Origin: M3007 sp046329435 | GTDB taxonomy: Bacteria; Bacteroidota; Bacteroidia; Chitinophagales; Saprospiraceae | DNA length: 64,000 nucleotides | Assembly: GCA_046329435.1 (NCBI GenBank) | Contig: JAXLUR010000005.1 | Location: 496,001-560,000 of the forward strand | Direction: 5' to 3' | In this document: piece after piece, positions 35,245 through 43,977 of the stretch | How the letters are laid out: each line of letters starts with the position of its first letter | Position numbering within the stretch: position 1 is the stretch's first letter | Position numbers and translations under genes: made by a program | Notes under the pieces: model-generated | What the model was told of the DNA's origin: nothing | The model's input: only the letters and a program-made list of their open reading frames with translations | Database searches by the model: none

Positions 35245-38193
35245 ATGACGCCAAATGTGTTGAACCTCCGGTTGTCCGATCTCGGCAACCAAACCGCCCG
35301 TCTTCGCTATTTCCCCGAAGACCAGCCCCTCGATGTATTCGAACGCGTCCTCGACCTCGGCGAAATCGCCCGGCTCGTGGAGCGCGCCGACCGCGACTAC
35401 TACTATTTTTTCTCCCCCGGCGGCCAAAACCGCGATGCCTCCCGCGCCGAACAGATCAGTCTCGGAAAAACCCTGTACAACTGGCTCGACAGCGCCGACC
35501 GCTACCTCGAGCGCCGCATCGGCGCCCTGCAGGCGGGCCAGCTGCTGATATTGGCCCTTCAAGGCGATAACAACTTGCTGCACCTGCCCTGGGAACTGTT
35601 GCACGACGGGCGCGATTTCCTCGTCAACCGACGCCTGATGCCCCTGCGCCAGACCCTCGACACCAACAACAGCCGGCCGCACCGCCCCGCCGACCGCGCC
35701 CTGAATGCCATTTTTATGGCTTCCTCGCCCCGAAAACTCCGGCCAGTTTTGAGTTTCGAGCAGGAAGAAAGCGCCATCCTCGACGCGACGGCCAAAATTC
35801 CGATGCACCTCGTCGTGGAAGAAACGGGCAGCTTGCCCGAACTCGCCCTGAGCATGCTCGACTACGGCGCGGGTTATTTCGACGTGGTGCACCTCACCGG
35901 GCACGGCCAGGACGATCCTCCCGCTTTCGTCGCCGAAAACGAGCTCGGCGACCCCTTGCTTGCCGATGCCGGCAGCCTGCGCAGCGCACTGGCAGACGAT
36001 ACCCCGCCGCTGCTCTTCGTTTCTGCCTGCTACAGCGGCGGCGCGCCGGGCGGCGGCCAATCTTCCCTGGCCGAAGACCTCGCGCGGGCGGGTTTTCCCG
36101 CCGTGCTGGGCTGGGCCCGGCCGGTGACCGACCGCAGCAGCACCGCCGCCACGGCCGTTTTGTTCGCCAAACTGGCGGCCGGCATGAGCATTCCCGAAGC
36201 CACCCATGCGGCCATCGTGACGCTGCTCAATACAGTGCCCGCGCGCATCGACTGGCACTACCTGCGGCTGTATTCCCACGACCGCTGCCCCGGCGCACTC
36301 GTCACCCGGCGCCGGCACACGGCCCCGCGCGTCTCGCTGAGCGACGAATTTCTCGACCCGGCCAGCTACCGCGTCCGCGTGCCGTCCCGCAAGGGCTTCG
36401 TGGGCCGCCGGCGGGTGCTGCAGCAGTGTCTGCGCGCACTGCGCGACCCCTCGGGCAGCAAAAACGGCGTCGTGCTCGCCGGCATGGGCGGCCTGGGCAA
36501 AAGCAGCATCGCGGCCCGCCTGCTCGACCGCCTGAAAGACCGCTGCCGCACCGCCGTCTGGATCGGCCTGCTCGACGAAACAAGCCTTTTATCCAAGCTG
36601 ATCCCCTTTACCGCCGACCAGGCTGCCAGCCTGGCCCTGCAGCAGATCGCCGAGCCGCTCGACCGCCGCCTCGGTCGGCTGTTCGATGCAATGCCGCCGG
36701 AAGACAAGCGTTTCCTGTTCATTTTCGACGATTTTGAACAAAATTTTGAAAAAGACGCAGAAGGCCGCCCCCTGCTCTCGCCGGAAGGCCAGCCCCGACT
36801 CCTGCCAGCCGCGGCGCAGACACTCGAAAGCCTGATGCGCGCCGTCAGGGCCGTGCCGCACAGCAGCCCGCCCTGGCTGATCTTTACCAGCCGCTACAAA
36901 ATACCCGGCACCTTCATGCGGCACTGCGAACAGATCGATCTGCCCGACATGGACGAGGCCGACCTGCGCAAATTCACCGAATCAAAGGGCCTCGACGACG
37001 CCAAACGCGCCGAACCGGCTTACCAAAAGGCCATGACCCTCGCCGCCGGCAACCCCCGCCTTTTGGAATGGCTCCTGGCAGTGCTCGACCAGCCCGGCGT
37101 AACGCCCGGCCGCCTGCTGCAACGCCTCGAGGAGGAAGTAGCCGCGTTCCGCGAGTCGGTGCTGGCGGATTACCTGGTGGAATGCCTGCCGCCCGAAGCC
37201 CGCCAGGCTTTGAAAAAACTCTGCCTGTTCCGGCTGCCCGTACCGCTGTCGGCCCTCGCACCCCTGCTGCCTGCCGGCATCGAGCTGCCCGCCGCGCTGG
37301 ACAGCGCTGTGGCGCTGGGCCTGATCGAAACCGAAACGGATGCCTTCGGCCTGCCCGGCCGGCACTATCGGGCGCATGCCCTCTTGTACGACCGGGATGA
37401 CAGCCCCCCGACCGAAGAAGTGGCGACAGCCGCCCGGGCCCTTTTCTCCGTATGGGTCGATGACGAGAGCAAAGGACTGGACACTCCCCGCATGGAAGAA
37501 TTGCTGCGCCTGGCCCTGTCGGGCAGTGTCGGCGCCATCGCCGCGTACAGCGCCAGTGCACTGGGGCACCGGCTTTTCAACAGCGGCCAGTTTCGCGAAG
37601 CCCTGCACTGCTGCGAAGCCGCCCTGCCGCTTTGCCTCGGCGATTTCCGGCTGCTGCACGCCCTGGCGCGGGCGGAAGTACTGCTCGGCGAAACCGCCCG
37701 GGCCAGAACCCACTACGAAACCGCCCTCGCCGCCTGCCCCCGCGAACACCGCGATTACGCCGGTCTGTTGCATAACCTGGCTTACCTGTACTTGATGCAG
37801 GGGGAAGTGGAGCGCGCGATGGGCTTGTATCAGAAATCACTGGGGATTTATGAAAGCCTTGGAGACAAACAGGGCAAAGGCGCGACCTTGTTTGAGATGG
37901 CCAAATTGTACTTGATGCAGGGGGAAGTGGAGCGCGCGATGGGCTTGTATGAGGAGGCTTTGGCGATAGTAGAAAGCCTTGGAGACAAAAAGGGCAAAGG
38001 CGCGACCTTGTTTGAGATGGCCAAATTGTACTTTGATGCAGGGGAAGTGGAGCGCGCGATGGGCTTGTATCAGGAGTCGACTGGTCGAATGAAAGCCTTG
38101 GAGACAAAAAAGGGCAAAGGCGCGACCTTGTTTGAGATGGCCAAATTGTATCAGCCTTGGAGACAAAAAGGGCAAAGGCGCGACCTTGTTTGA
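35245..38193 (+). CDS. CHAT protease - STAND (NB-ARC-type) ATPase - TPR protein, frameshifted in the repeats
   Basis: 982 residues before a frameshift stop. An N-terminal CHAT domain (about 100-350) has H220 in VVHLTGHG and C262 in FVSACYSGG, the caspase-like His/Cys dyad. A P-loop STAND module (about 385-640) has FVGRRR, Walker A GMGGLGKSS at 413-421, Walker B FLFIFDD (D495-D496), an arginine in IFTSRY and a GNPRLLEW block in the place of the NB-ARC GLPL motif. A winged-helix-like region and TPR units (from about 810) follow. Such proteins sense a ligand through the repeats, oligomerise through the ATPase and activate the protease; several are anti-phage or cell-death factors. In the 120-bp tandem repeats the reading frame is lost at about 38150, and the same array resumes as a second ORF at 38233. 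Confidence 0.85.
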   Translation: MTPNVLNLRLSDLGNQTARLRYFPEDQPLDVFERVLDLGEIARLVERADRDYYYFFSPGGQNRDASRAEQISLGKTLYNWLDSADRYLERRIGALQAGQLLILALQGDNNLLHLPWELLHDGRDFLVNRRLMPLRQTLDTNNSRPHRPADRALNAIFMASSPRKLRPVLSFEQEESAILDATAKIPMHLVVEETGSLPELALSMLDYGAGYFDVVHLTGHGQDDPPAFVAENELGDPLLADAGSLRSALADDTPPLLFVSACYSGGAPGGGQSSLAEDLARAGFPAVLGWARPVTDRSSTAATAVLFAKLAAGMSIPEATHAAIVTLLNTVPARIDWHYLRLYSHDRCPGALVTRRRHTAPRVSLSDEFLDPASYRVRVPSRKGFVGRRRVLQQCLRALRDPSGSKNGVVLAGMGGLGKSSIAARLLDRLKDRCRTAVWIGLLDETSLLSKLIPFTADQAASLALQQIAEPLDRRLGRLFDAMPPEDKRFLFIFDDFEQNFEKDAEGRPLLSPEGQPRLLPAAAQTLESLMRAVRAVPHSSPPWLIFTSRYKIPGTFMRHCEQIDLPDMDEADLRKFTESKGLDDAKRAEPAYQKAMTLAAGNPRLLEWLLAVLDQPGVTPGRLLQRLEEEVAAFRESVLADYLVECLPPEARQALKKLCLFRLPVPLSALAPLLPAGIELPAALDSAVALGLIETETDAFGLPGRHYRAHALLYDRDDSPPTEEVATAARALFSVWVDDESKGLDTPRMEELLRLALSGSVGAIAAYSASALGHRLFNSGQFREALHCCEAALPLCLGDFRLLHALARAEVLLGETARARTHYETALAACPREHRDYAGLLHNLAYLYLMQGEVERAMGLYQKSLGIYESLGDKQGKGATLFEMAKLYLMQGEVERAMGLYEEALAIVESLGDKKGKGATLFEMAKLYFDAGEVERAMGLYQESTGRMKALETKKGKGATLFEMAKLYQPWRQKGQRRDLV

Positions 38194-38706
38194 GATGGCC
38201 AATGCATTGTACTTGATTCAAAGGACCTTGTTTTGAGATGGCCCGCTTGCGCGCGCGCGATGGGCTTGTATCAGGAATCACTGGGTATTTATGAAAGCCT
38301 TGGAGACAAACAGGGCAAAGGCGCGACCTTGCACGCGATGGCCGGCTTGTACAGGATGCAGGGGGAAGTGGAGCGCGCGATGGGCTTGTATCAGGAATCA
38401 CTGGCGATAAAAGAAAGTCTTGGAGACAAACAGGGCAAAGCAGCAACCTTGCACGAGATGGCCGGCTTGTACAGTATGCAGGGGGAAGTGGAGCGCGCGA
38501 TGGGCTTGTATCAGGAGTCACTGGGAATTTTTGAAAGCCTTGGAGACAAAAAGGGCAAAGCAGCAACCTTGCACGAGATGGCCAGTTTGTACGCGATGCA
38601 GGAGGATTTTGAACGCGCCATAGCCCTGTACATGGAGTCCCTTGATATGAAAAAAGAAATGGGCGATCTGCGGGGCATGGCTATTACACTGGCCTCGCTT
38701 GCCCAG
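37786..38706 (+). repeat. Tandem 120-bp repeats coding for 40-residue TPR units
   Basis: At least eight units (starts at 37786, 37906, 38026, 38146...) share GEVERAMGLYQESL and ESLGDKQGKGATL blocks with near-identical DNA. Unit 3 carries several small indels that cancel out. Unit 4 lacks about 62 bases (not a multiple of 3), unit 5 is mostly deleted, and unit 6 starts late. The last units diverge (EDFERAIALYMESLDMKK). Confidence 0.85.
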
Positions 38707-38865
38707 ATAGCCGCTCTTGCAGGCGCCTATGACGAAAGCCTTCAAATGCTGGAGCAATCCGAAGCGTACCTGACGCGCCTGGGCGCCGCCCCTGAACTGG
38801 ACCAGGTGCGCGAGCTGACCCGTCAGGTTATGGAAAGGAAAGACCGGCAAGACGGCGCAGCCTGA
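38233..38865 (+). CDS. C-terminal TPR fragment of the CHAT-STAND gene
   Basis: 210 residues that continue the same TPR array as the upstream gene in the same overall frame class, but separated from it by the indels at 38146-38240. The TTG taken as start lies inside a damaged repeat unit, so this is best seen as the 3' part of the upstream gene rather than an independent gene. The units here are LYRMQGEVERAMGLYQESL and LYSMQGEVERAMGLYQESL, then a non-repeat end with AGAYDESLQMLEQSEAYLTRLG. If the genome is correct at this point, the encoded TPR tail is not translated as part of the full-length protein. Confidence 0.7.
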   Translation: MRWPACARAMGLYQESLGIYESLGDKQGKGATLHAMAGLYRMQGEVERAMGLYQESLAIKESLGDKQGKAATLHEMAGLYSMQGEVERAMGLYQESLGIFESLGDKKGKAATLHEMASLYAMQEDFERAIALYMESLDMKKEMGDLRGMAITLASLAQIAALAGAYDESLQMLEQSEAYLTRLGAAPELDQVRELTRQVMERKDRQDGAA

Positions 38866-38873
38866 AAACCACG

Positions 38874-38910
38874 CCCCGAAGCGGCAGGAATACCAGCTTC
38901 CGCTGCGGGG
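38874..38910 (+). terminator. Possible terminator hairpin after the CHAT-STAND gene
   Basis: CCCCGAAGCGG (38874-38884) and CCGCTGCGGGG (38900-38910) form an imperfect stem, but no T-run follows. Confidence 0.35.
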
Positions 38911-38961
38911 ATATTGGCGGGAATGCGGATGTTTGTTTTTCAAAACCAACACCGCCCGCTC

Positions 38962-41226
38962 ATGAAATTACTCCACACCCTCCTGCTGCTCGGCTTCGCC
39001 CTGGCGCTCGGCGCGCAAACGCCCGTGTACGAGCTCCTGCCCAGGCCCGTTGCGCTCGACCCGCAGCCCGGCTTTTTTTCACTCCACCGGCTCGTTTTGG
39101 TCGGCCAGCCGGCCGGCTATTCGCCTTTCGAGGCCTGGCTCGACGCGCGCGGCGATCAATCCGCCCGCGTCGGCCATGCGAAAAAAAGCCGTGCCAGGGG
39201 CGCCGTGGTCTATGTGACCGACCCTGCCCTGCCCGCCGAAGGCTACACCCTGCACGTGACGCCCCGCCGCATCGAGTTGCGGGCCGGCTCGGAAGCGGGC
39301 TTTTTTTACGCCGAACAAACCCTGGTGCAGCTCGCCGCCCAAAATGGCGGCCGGATTCCATGCCTGCTCCTGCGCGATCAGCCGCGCTTCGGATGGAGGG
39401 GCATGCACCTCGACGAAAGCAGGCACTTCCTGGGCAAGGAGTTTGTCAAAAAATACATCGACTGGCTGGCCGCCCTCAAAATGAACGTGTTTCACTGGCA
39501 CCTCACCGACGCGCAGGGCTGGCGCATCGAGATCAAAAAATACCCCAAGCTCGCCTCCGTGGCCGCCTGGCGCCCCGAGCGCCCCGGCCTGCTCAACAGC
39601 GAGGCCGATACCGCCCGCGCCGGCGAACCCATGACCTGCGGCGGTTTTTATACCCACGACGACATCCGCGAGATCGTGCAGTACGCCGCCGAGCGGCATG
39701 TTACCATCATTCCTGAAATAGAAATGCCGGGTCATACCACGGCCGCACTGGTGGCTTACCCCGAATATTCCTGCACGGGCGGCCCCTTTCCCATGCCCGG
39801 CGGGGCGAAAAACTGCCCCTACCCCAATTTCTGCGTGGGCAACGAAGCGACCTACGTCTTTTTGCAGGACATCCTGAGCGAGGTGATGTCGCTGTTCCCT
39901 TCCGCGTACATCCATATCGGCGGCGACGAGGTGGAGCGCCAGCAATGGCAGCAATGCCCGCGTTGCCAGCACCTCAAAGATTCGCTCGGGCTTGCCGACG
40001 AGGCCGGCTTGCAGGTGTATTTCACCAAAAAAATAGAAGATTTTTTGCTGAAAAACGGCCGCCGGCTCATGGGCTGGGACGAGATCATGGAAGGCGGCAA
40101 CCTGACGCCCACGGCCGGCGTGATGGTGTGGCGCGGCGAAGGCCTGGCGCGTTCGGCCACGCAGGCGGGGCATCCGATCGTTATTGCCCACAACTATTAT
40201 TTCGATTTGTATCAGGGTAATCCGCTGTTCGAGCCCGTAAGCTATGGCTATCTGCCGCTCGAACGGGTGTACCGCTACGAGCCGGTTCCGGCCGATTTTA
40301 CGGAGGCGCAGCGCCAGCGGGTGCTCGGCGTGGAGGGCTGCCTATGGACCGAAAACGTGTACGATACCCGCAAAGCGGAGTACATGCTGTTTCCGCGTCT
40401 GCTGGCGCTGTCGGAAGTGGCCTGGTCGCCCGCGGAGCGCCGCGACTGGGCTGATTTTCAGCGCCGCCTGCCGGCCCTGCTCGACTGGCTCGACCGCCGC
40501 GACACGCGTTATGCAACCAGCGTGTTCGACCCCGAAATCTCGATCGCGACCGACAGCCTGACCCGCCGGCTTTCGGCCCGCATCAGCCAGCAGATACCCT
40601 TCGGAACCGTGCGCTACACCACCGACGGCCAGCCGCCGGCGGCCAATGCGCCCGTGTACGAAGCTCCCTTCGCGCTCGACCGCCCCTGCAACATCCAGGC
40701 GACGGCTTTTTGGGGTGCCAGCCGGCAAAGCAAAACCCTTTCAGTGGCCTTTCAGCCCAGTTTGGCCAGCGGAAAACCCTTCCGGCTGCGCGCTTTGCCC
40801 GATAAAAAATACAACGGCGAACACCCCGAAGTGCTGACCGACGGTCTGACAGGTTCCGAATCTTTCCACGACGGCCGCTGGTGCGGTTTTTACGGCGACG
40901 ATTTCGGTCTGACACTTGATCTGGGCACGGCGCAAACCCTGCACCGCCTCGACATACGCTGGCTGGAAGCCGAGGGCAGCTGGATTTTTCTTCCGTTACA
41001 AATGACGGTGGAATTGTCGGACGACGGCGAACACTGGACCCAGGCGGCCAGCGTGCCCAAAGCCGACATCACGGCCAGCTCGACCGGGCGCATAAAACCC
41101 GTGACGCTCGACCTGGGCGGACAAACGGCCCGCTGGGTGCGTATTTATGCGAAAAACCCGGGTCAACACCCGCTTTATGCCGACGGCAAATGCTGGCTCT
41201 TTGTGGATGAGCTCAGCATCAAATAG
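38962..41226 (+). CDS. Beta-N-acetylhexosaminidase, GH20
   Basis: 754 residues from the ATG at 38962, with a signal peptide (MKLLHTLLLLGFALALGAQ). An N-terminal GH20b-like domain (about 22-140) precedes the TIM barrel (about 142-490), with WRGMHLDESRHF, NVFHWHLTDAQGWR and the catalytic pair D322-E323 in HIGGDEVER. After it come a short fibronectin-like spacer (about 560-610) and a C-terminal F5/8-type or CBM32-like beta-sandwich (about 640-754). It removes terminal N-acetylglucosamine or galactosamine from chitin, peptidoglycan or glycans outside the cytoplasm. It is a single gene. Confidence 0.94.
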   Translation: MKLLHTLLLLGFALALGAQTPVYELLPRPVALDPQPGFFSLHRLVLVGQPAGYSPFEAWLDARGDQSARVGHAKKSRARGAVVYVTDPALPAEGYTLHVTPRRIELRAGSEAGFFYAEQTLVQLAAQNGGRIPCLLLRDQPRFGWRGMHLDESRHFLGKEFVKKYIDWLAALKMNVFHWHLTDAQGWRIEIKKYPKLASVAAWRPERPGLLNSEADTARAGEPMTCGGFYTHDDIREIVQYAAERHVTIIPEIEMPGHTTAALVAYPEYSCTGGPFPMPGGAKNCPYPNFCVGNEATYVFLQDILSEVMSLFPSAYIHIGGDEVERQQWQQCPRCQHLKDSLGLADEAGLQVYFTKKIEDFLLKNGRRLMGWDEIMEGGNLTPTAGVMVWRGEGLARSATQAGHPIVIAHNYYFDLYQGNPLFEPVSYGYLPLERVYRYEPVPADFTEAQRQRVLGVEGCLWTENVYDTRKAEYMLFPRLLALSEVAWSPAERRDWADFQRRLPALLDWLDRRDTRYATSVFDPEISIATDSLTRRLSARISQQIPFGTVRYTTDGQPPAANAPVYEAPFALDRPCNIQATAFWGASRQSKTLSVAFQPSLASGKPFRLRALPDKKYNGEHPEVLTDGLTGSESFHDGRWCGFYGDDFGLTLDLGTAQTLHRLDIRWLEAEGSWIFLPLQMTVELSDDGEHWTQAASVPKADITASSTGRIKPVTLDLGGQTARWVRIYAKNPGQHPLYADGKCWLFVDELSIK

Positions 41227-41253
41227 CCTTCGAGGAGTTTGACGTTTAAAGGA

Positions 41254-41331
41254 AGAAGCAGTTGACTGTCGGAAGAGGTTCGGATCAGGAGATCGCCTGT
41301 TTGCCCTCTTTCACAATAGTCAACCGCTTCT
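41254..41331. repeat. Inverted repeat (14-bp arms) with a nested hairpin
   Basis: AGAAGCAGTTGACT (41254-41267) and AGTCAACCGCTTCT (41318-41331) pair with one mismatch; inside, GAAGAGG (41272-41278) pairs with CCTCTTT (41305-41311). It lies between convergent genes and has no T-run. It may be a terminator-like structure or a small dispersed repeat. Confidence 0.5.
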
Positions 41332-41361
41332 GGCTTTAAATCGCTTCGACTGCCGAATTTC

Positions 41362-43902
41362 CTAGTCCGGCTCGAAGCCCAGCACGATATTGAACCGCGC
41401 GAAATCCGACCATTTGCGGCTGCCGCTGTTGACCAGGGTCGGTTTGTCGAAACCGAAACCGTAGTCGAAGCCGAGGGTGCCGAACATGGGCAGGAAGACG
41501 CGCAGACCCATACCCACGGAGCGTTTGACGTCGAAGGGGTTGAAGTCTTTGGCGCTCAGCCAGGCGTTGCCGCCCTGGGCGAAAGCCGTGACGAAGATGG
41601 TGCTTGATGGGTTGAGCGAGATCGGGTAGCGGAGTTCGACGGTAAATTTGTCGAACACCCCAGCGCCGCCTGGATAGGACGACATGATATCGTTGACGTC
41701 GTAGCCGCGAAGGCTGATGATGTCGCGGCCGTTGAGGCCGAAGTTCTGGTTGTTGAGGCCGTCGCCGCCGAGTTCGAAACGTTCGAAGGGGCTGAGGCCG
41801 GTTTTGCGCGACCACTGGCCGAGCAGACCGATTTTGGCCGAGGTTTTCAGCACCAGTTTGCCGACGACGGTGGTGTACCACTCGGCGTCGAGGCGCCATT
41901 TGACGTATTCGACATAGCGGTAGCGTTCCTGAACGCCGGCGGTATCGTAGAAGGCCTGGTTTCTGAACGCCGAGTACGGCGGCGTGAACTGCACTTTCAG
42001 CGAGACCAGCGAACCGCTGCGCGGGAAAATCGGGTCGTTGATGCTGTTGCGCGCCAGGGTAAGGCCGATGTTGTAGTTGTGGTAAATACCCTTGGTGACG
42101 GAGTTGCCGGCATCGTCGCGGAAGCTGGGCCAGTTGTTGAGTTTCAGGGTCTGGATATCGAGATCGGCGCGGAAGACGAAGTTGTCGTCGGGGAATTTGA
42201 GTCGGGTGCCGAAGCCCACAGTGCCCTGGATGATGTCGAGGCGCTGGTAGTTGTCGGTGCCTTCGTAGCCGTAGGCGTAGCGGTTGTAGAAGCCGGCCAC
42301 GGTGAGCGAGTTCGGCTTTTTACCACCCAGCCAGGGTTCGGTAAAGGAGGCGTTGTACGACTGGAAGCGGTCGCCGGAGGTTTGCGCACGGAGGCTCAAA
42401 CGCTGGCCGTCGCCTTGCGGGAGCGGGTTCCAGGCTTCCTTGTGCGGGATGTTGCGCAGCGAGAAGTTGTTGAAGGTGACGCCCAGCGTACCGATGACGC
42501 CGCCGCGACTGTAAGCGGTAGCGGGCTGGTAACCGGCCGAGAGTTCGAGCTGATCGCTGGGTTTTTCCTCCACGGTGTATTCGACGTCCACCGTGCCGCG
42601 CTCGGGATTGACCGGCGTATTGATGCCCAGGGCCTCGGGGTTGAAATAGCCGAGGTTGACGATCTCGCGCTGCGAACGAATGATGTCGGCGCGGCTGAAT
42701 TTGTCGCCCGGTCGGGTGTACAATTCGCGCCGGATGACGTGCTCGTGGGTGCGGTCGTTGCCTTTGATGATAACCCGGTCGATCGTCGCCTGCGGGCCTT
42801 CGTAGATCCGCATTTCGAGGTCGATGGAATCCTTGTCGATGGCGGTTTCGACCGGGTCGACGTGGAAGAAAAGGTAGCCGTTGTCGAGGTATAGGGAAGA
42901 AATATCGCGGCCGTCCTGGCTGAACGAGAGGCGGGTCTGGAGCAGTTCTTCGTTGTACACATCGCCTTTTTTGATCCCGAGTACCTGGTCGAGGTACTTG
43001 GTTTCGTAGATGGTATTGCCTTTCCAGACGATGTTGCGGAAGTAGTAGCGCTGGCCTTCGGAGACGTTGAGTTCGATGTTGAGTTCGCCTTTTTTATTGC
43101 GCCAGATGCTGTCGCTCACGATGCGGGCGTCGCGGAAGCCGATGGTGTTGTAGTATTTTTCAATTTTGCGTTTGTCGTCTTCGTAGGCTTTGCGGACGAG
43201 TTTCGACTTTTTAAACCAGCGCCGTTTGCGCACAGTGTCTTTCATCTTTTTGCGCAGCACCTTGGATTTCACGTGCTGGTTGCCGCTGAAAGAGATGTTG
43301 CGGATTTTTACGCGTTTGCCTTTGTCGATCACGAACTCGAGTTGCACCGCGTTGGTCGTTTTGGGGTCGGGCGTCACATTGATCTTCGCCACGGCATTGA
43401 GGTAGCCTTTGCCGACGTAGTAGTCCTGAATGGCATAAATCAGCGAAGCCTTGACGCTTTCGGTGAGGATGGCGCCTTTCTGAATGTGTTTGGCGATTTC
43501 GCCGTTCAGGTCGTCGTGCTGTCCTTTTTTTACTCCTGTGAAAGAGTGACGGGTGTAGCGCGGCAGTTCGCGGACCGAGATTTCGAAAAATGCGAGGTTG
43601 CCCTGCGTGCGTTCGAGGTTGATTTGCACGTCGGTGAACAGTTTCAGGTTCCAGAGCGCCTGAACGGCTTTGCCGAACTGGCTGCCCGGGACGCGGATTT
43701 TGTCGCCGATACGGAATCCGGCGATAGAGATCAGGGCATTGGGGTCGGCATACTGGGTGCCGGTGACTTTTACCCCGCCGATTTCATATTCTTTCGGCTG
43801 CTCGTACGACAGGACAGGCAGCAGCGAATCGGGCGTTTGAGCCGACAGGAAGGAAGACAGGCCCAGAAAGATCAGTAACAGGCCGAGCGAACGAAAGGTC
43901 AT
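41362..43902 (-). CDS. bamA: Outer membrane protein assembly factor BamA
   Basis: 846 residues from the ATG at 43902, with a signal peptide (MTFRSLGLLLIFLGLSSFLSAQ). Five POTRA domains (about 35-460), e.g. GVKVTGTQYADPNALISIAG, FEISVRELPRY and YYFRNIVWKGNTIYETKYL, are followed by a 16-stranded Omp85 barrel (about 480-846) with the family TVAGFYNRYAYGYEG-type strands. BamA folds and inserts barrel proteins into the outer membrane and is essential in most Gram-negatives. It is the last gene of an envelope cluster with SurA and a second PPIase upstream on the same strand. Confidence 0.93.
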   Translation of the reverse strand: MTFRSLGLLLIFLGLSSFLSAQTPDSLLPVLSYEQPKEYEIGGVKVTGTQYADPNALISIAGFRIGDKIRVPGSQFGKAVQALWNLKLFTDVQINLERTQGNLAFFEISVRELPRYTRHSFTGVKKGQHDDLNGEIAKHIQKGAILTESVKASLIYAIQDYYVGKGYLNAVAKINVTPDPKTTNAVQLEFVIDKGKRVKIRNISFSGNQHVKSKVLRKKMKDTVRKRRWFKKSKLVRKAYEDDKRKIEKYYNTIGFRDARIVSDSIWRNKKGELNIELNVSEGQRYYFRNIVWKGNTIYETKYLDQVLGIKKGDVYNEELLQTRLSFSQDGRDISSLYLDNGYLFFHVDPVETAIDKDSIDLEMRIYEGPQATIDRVIIKGNDRTHEHVIRRELYTRPGDKFSRADIIRSQREIVNLGYFNPEALGINTPVNPERGTVDVEYTVEEKPSDQLELSAGYQPATAYSRGGVIGTLGVTFNNFSLRNIPHKEAWNPLPQGDGQRLSLRAQTSGDRFQSYNASFTEPWLGGKKPNSLTVAGFYNRYAYGYEGTDNYQRLDIIQGTVGFGTRLKFPDDNFVFRADLDIQTLKLNNWPSFRDDAGNSVTKGIYHNYNIGLTLARNSINDPIFPRSGSLVSLKVQFTPPYSAFRNQAFYDTAGVQERYRYVEYVKWRLDAEWYTTVVGKLVLKTSAKIGLLGQWSRKTGLSPFERFELGGDGLNNQNFGLNGRDIISLRGYDVNDIMSSYPGGAGVFDKFTVELRYPISLNPSSTIFVTAFAQGGNAWLSAKDFNPFDVKRSVGMGLRVFLPMFGTLGFDYGFGFDKPTLVNSGSRKWSDFARFNIVLGFEPD

Positions 43903-43977
43903 TGTTGTATGGTTGAAGGCGATGCACATGGGTCGAAACCGGCAAACGCGGGAAAAGAAAGGGTTCAGGGTCATGAA

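Noticed and set aside
37786..38706. CRISPR-like array
   Set aside because: Repeats are 120 bp, directly adjacent, with no unique spacers, and encode TPR units.
38233..38865. Independent TPR gene after the CHAT-STAND gene
   Set aside because: The TTG start lies inside a damaged repeat unit of the same array, so it is the 3' part of the upstream gene.
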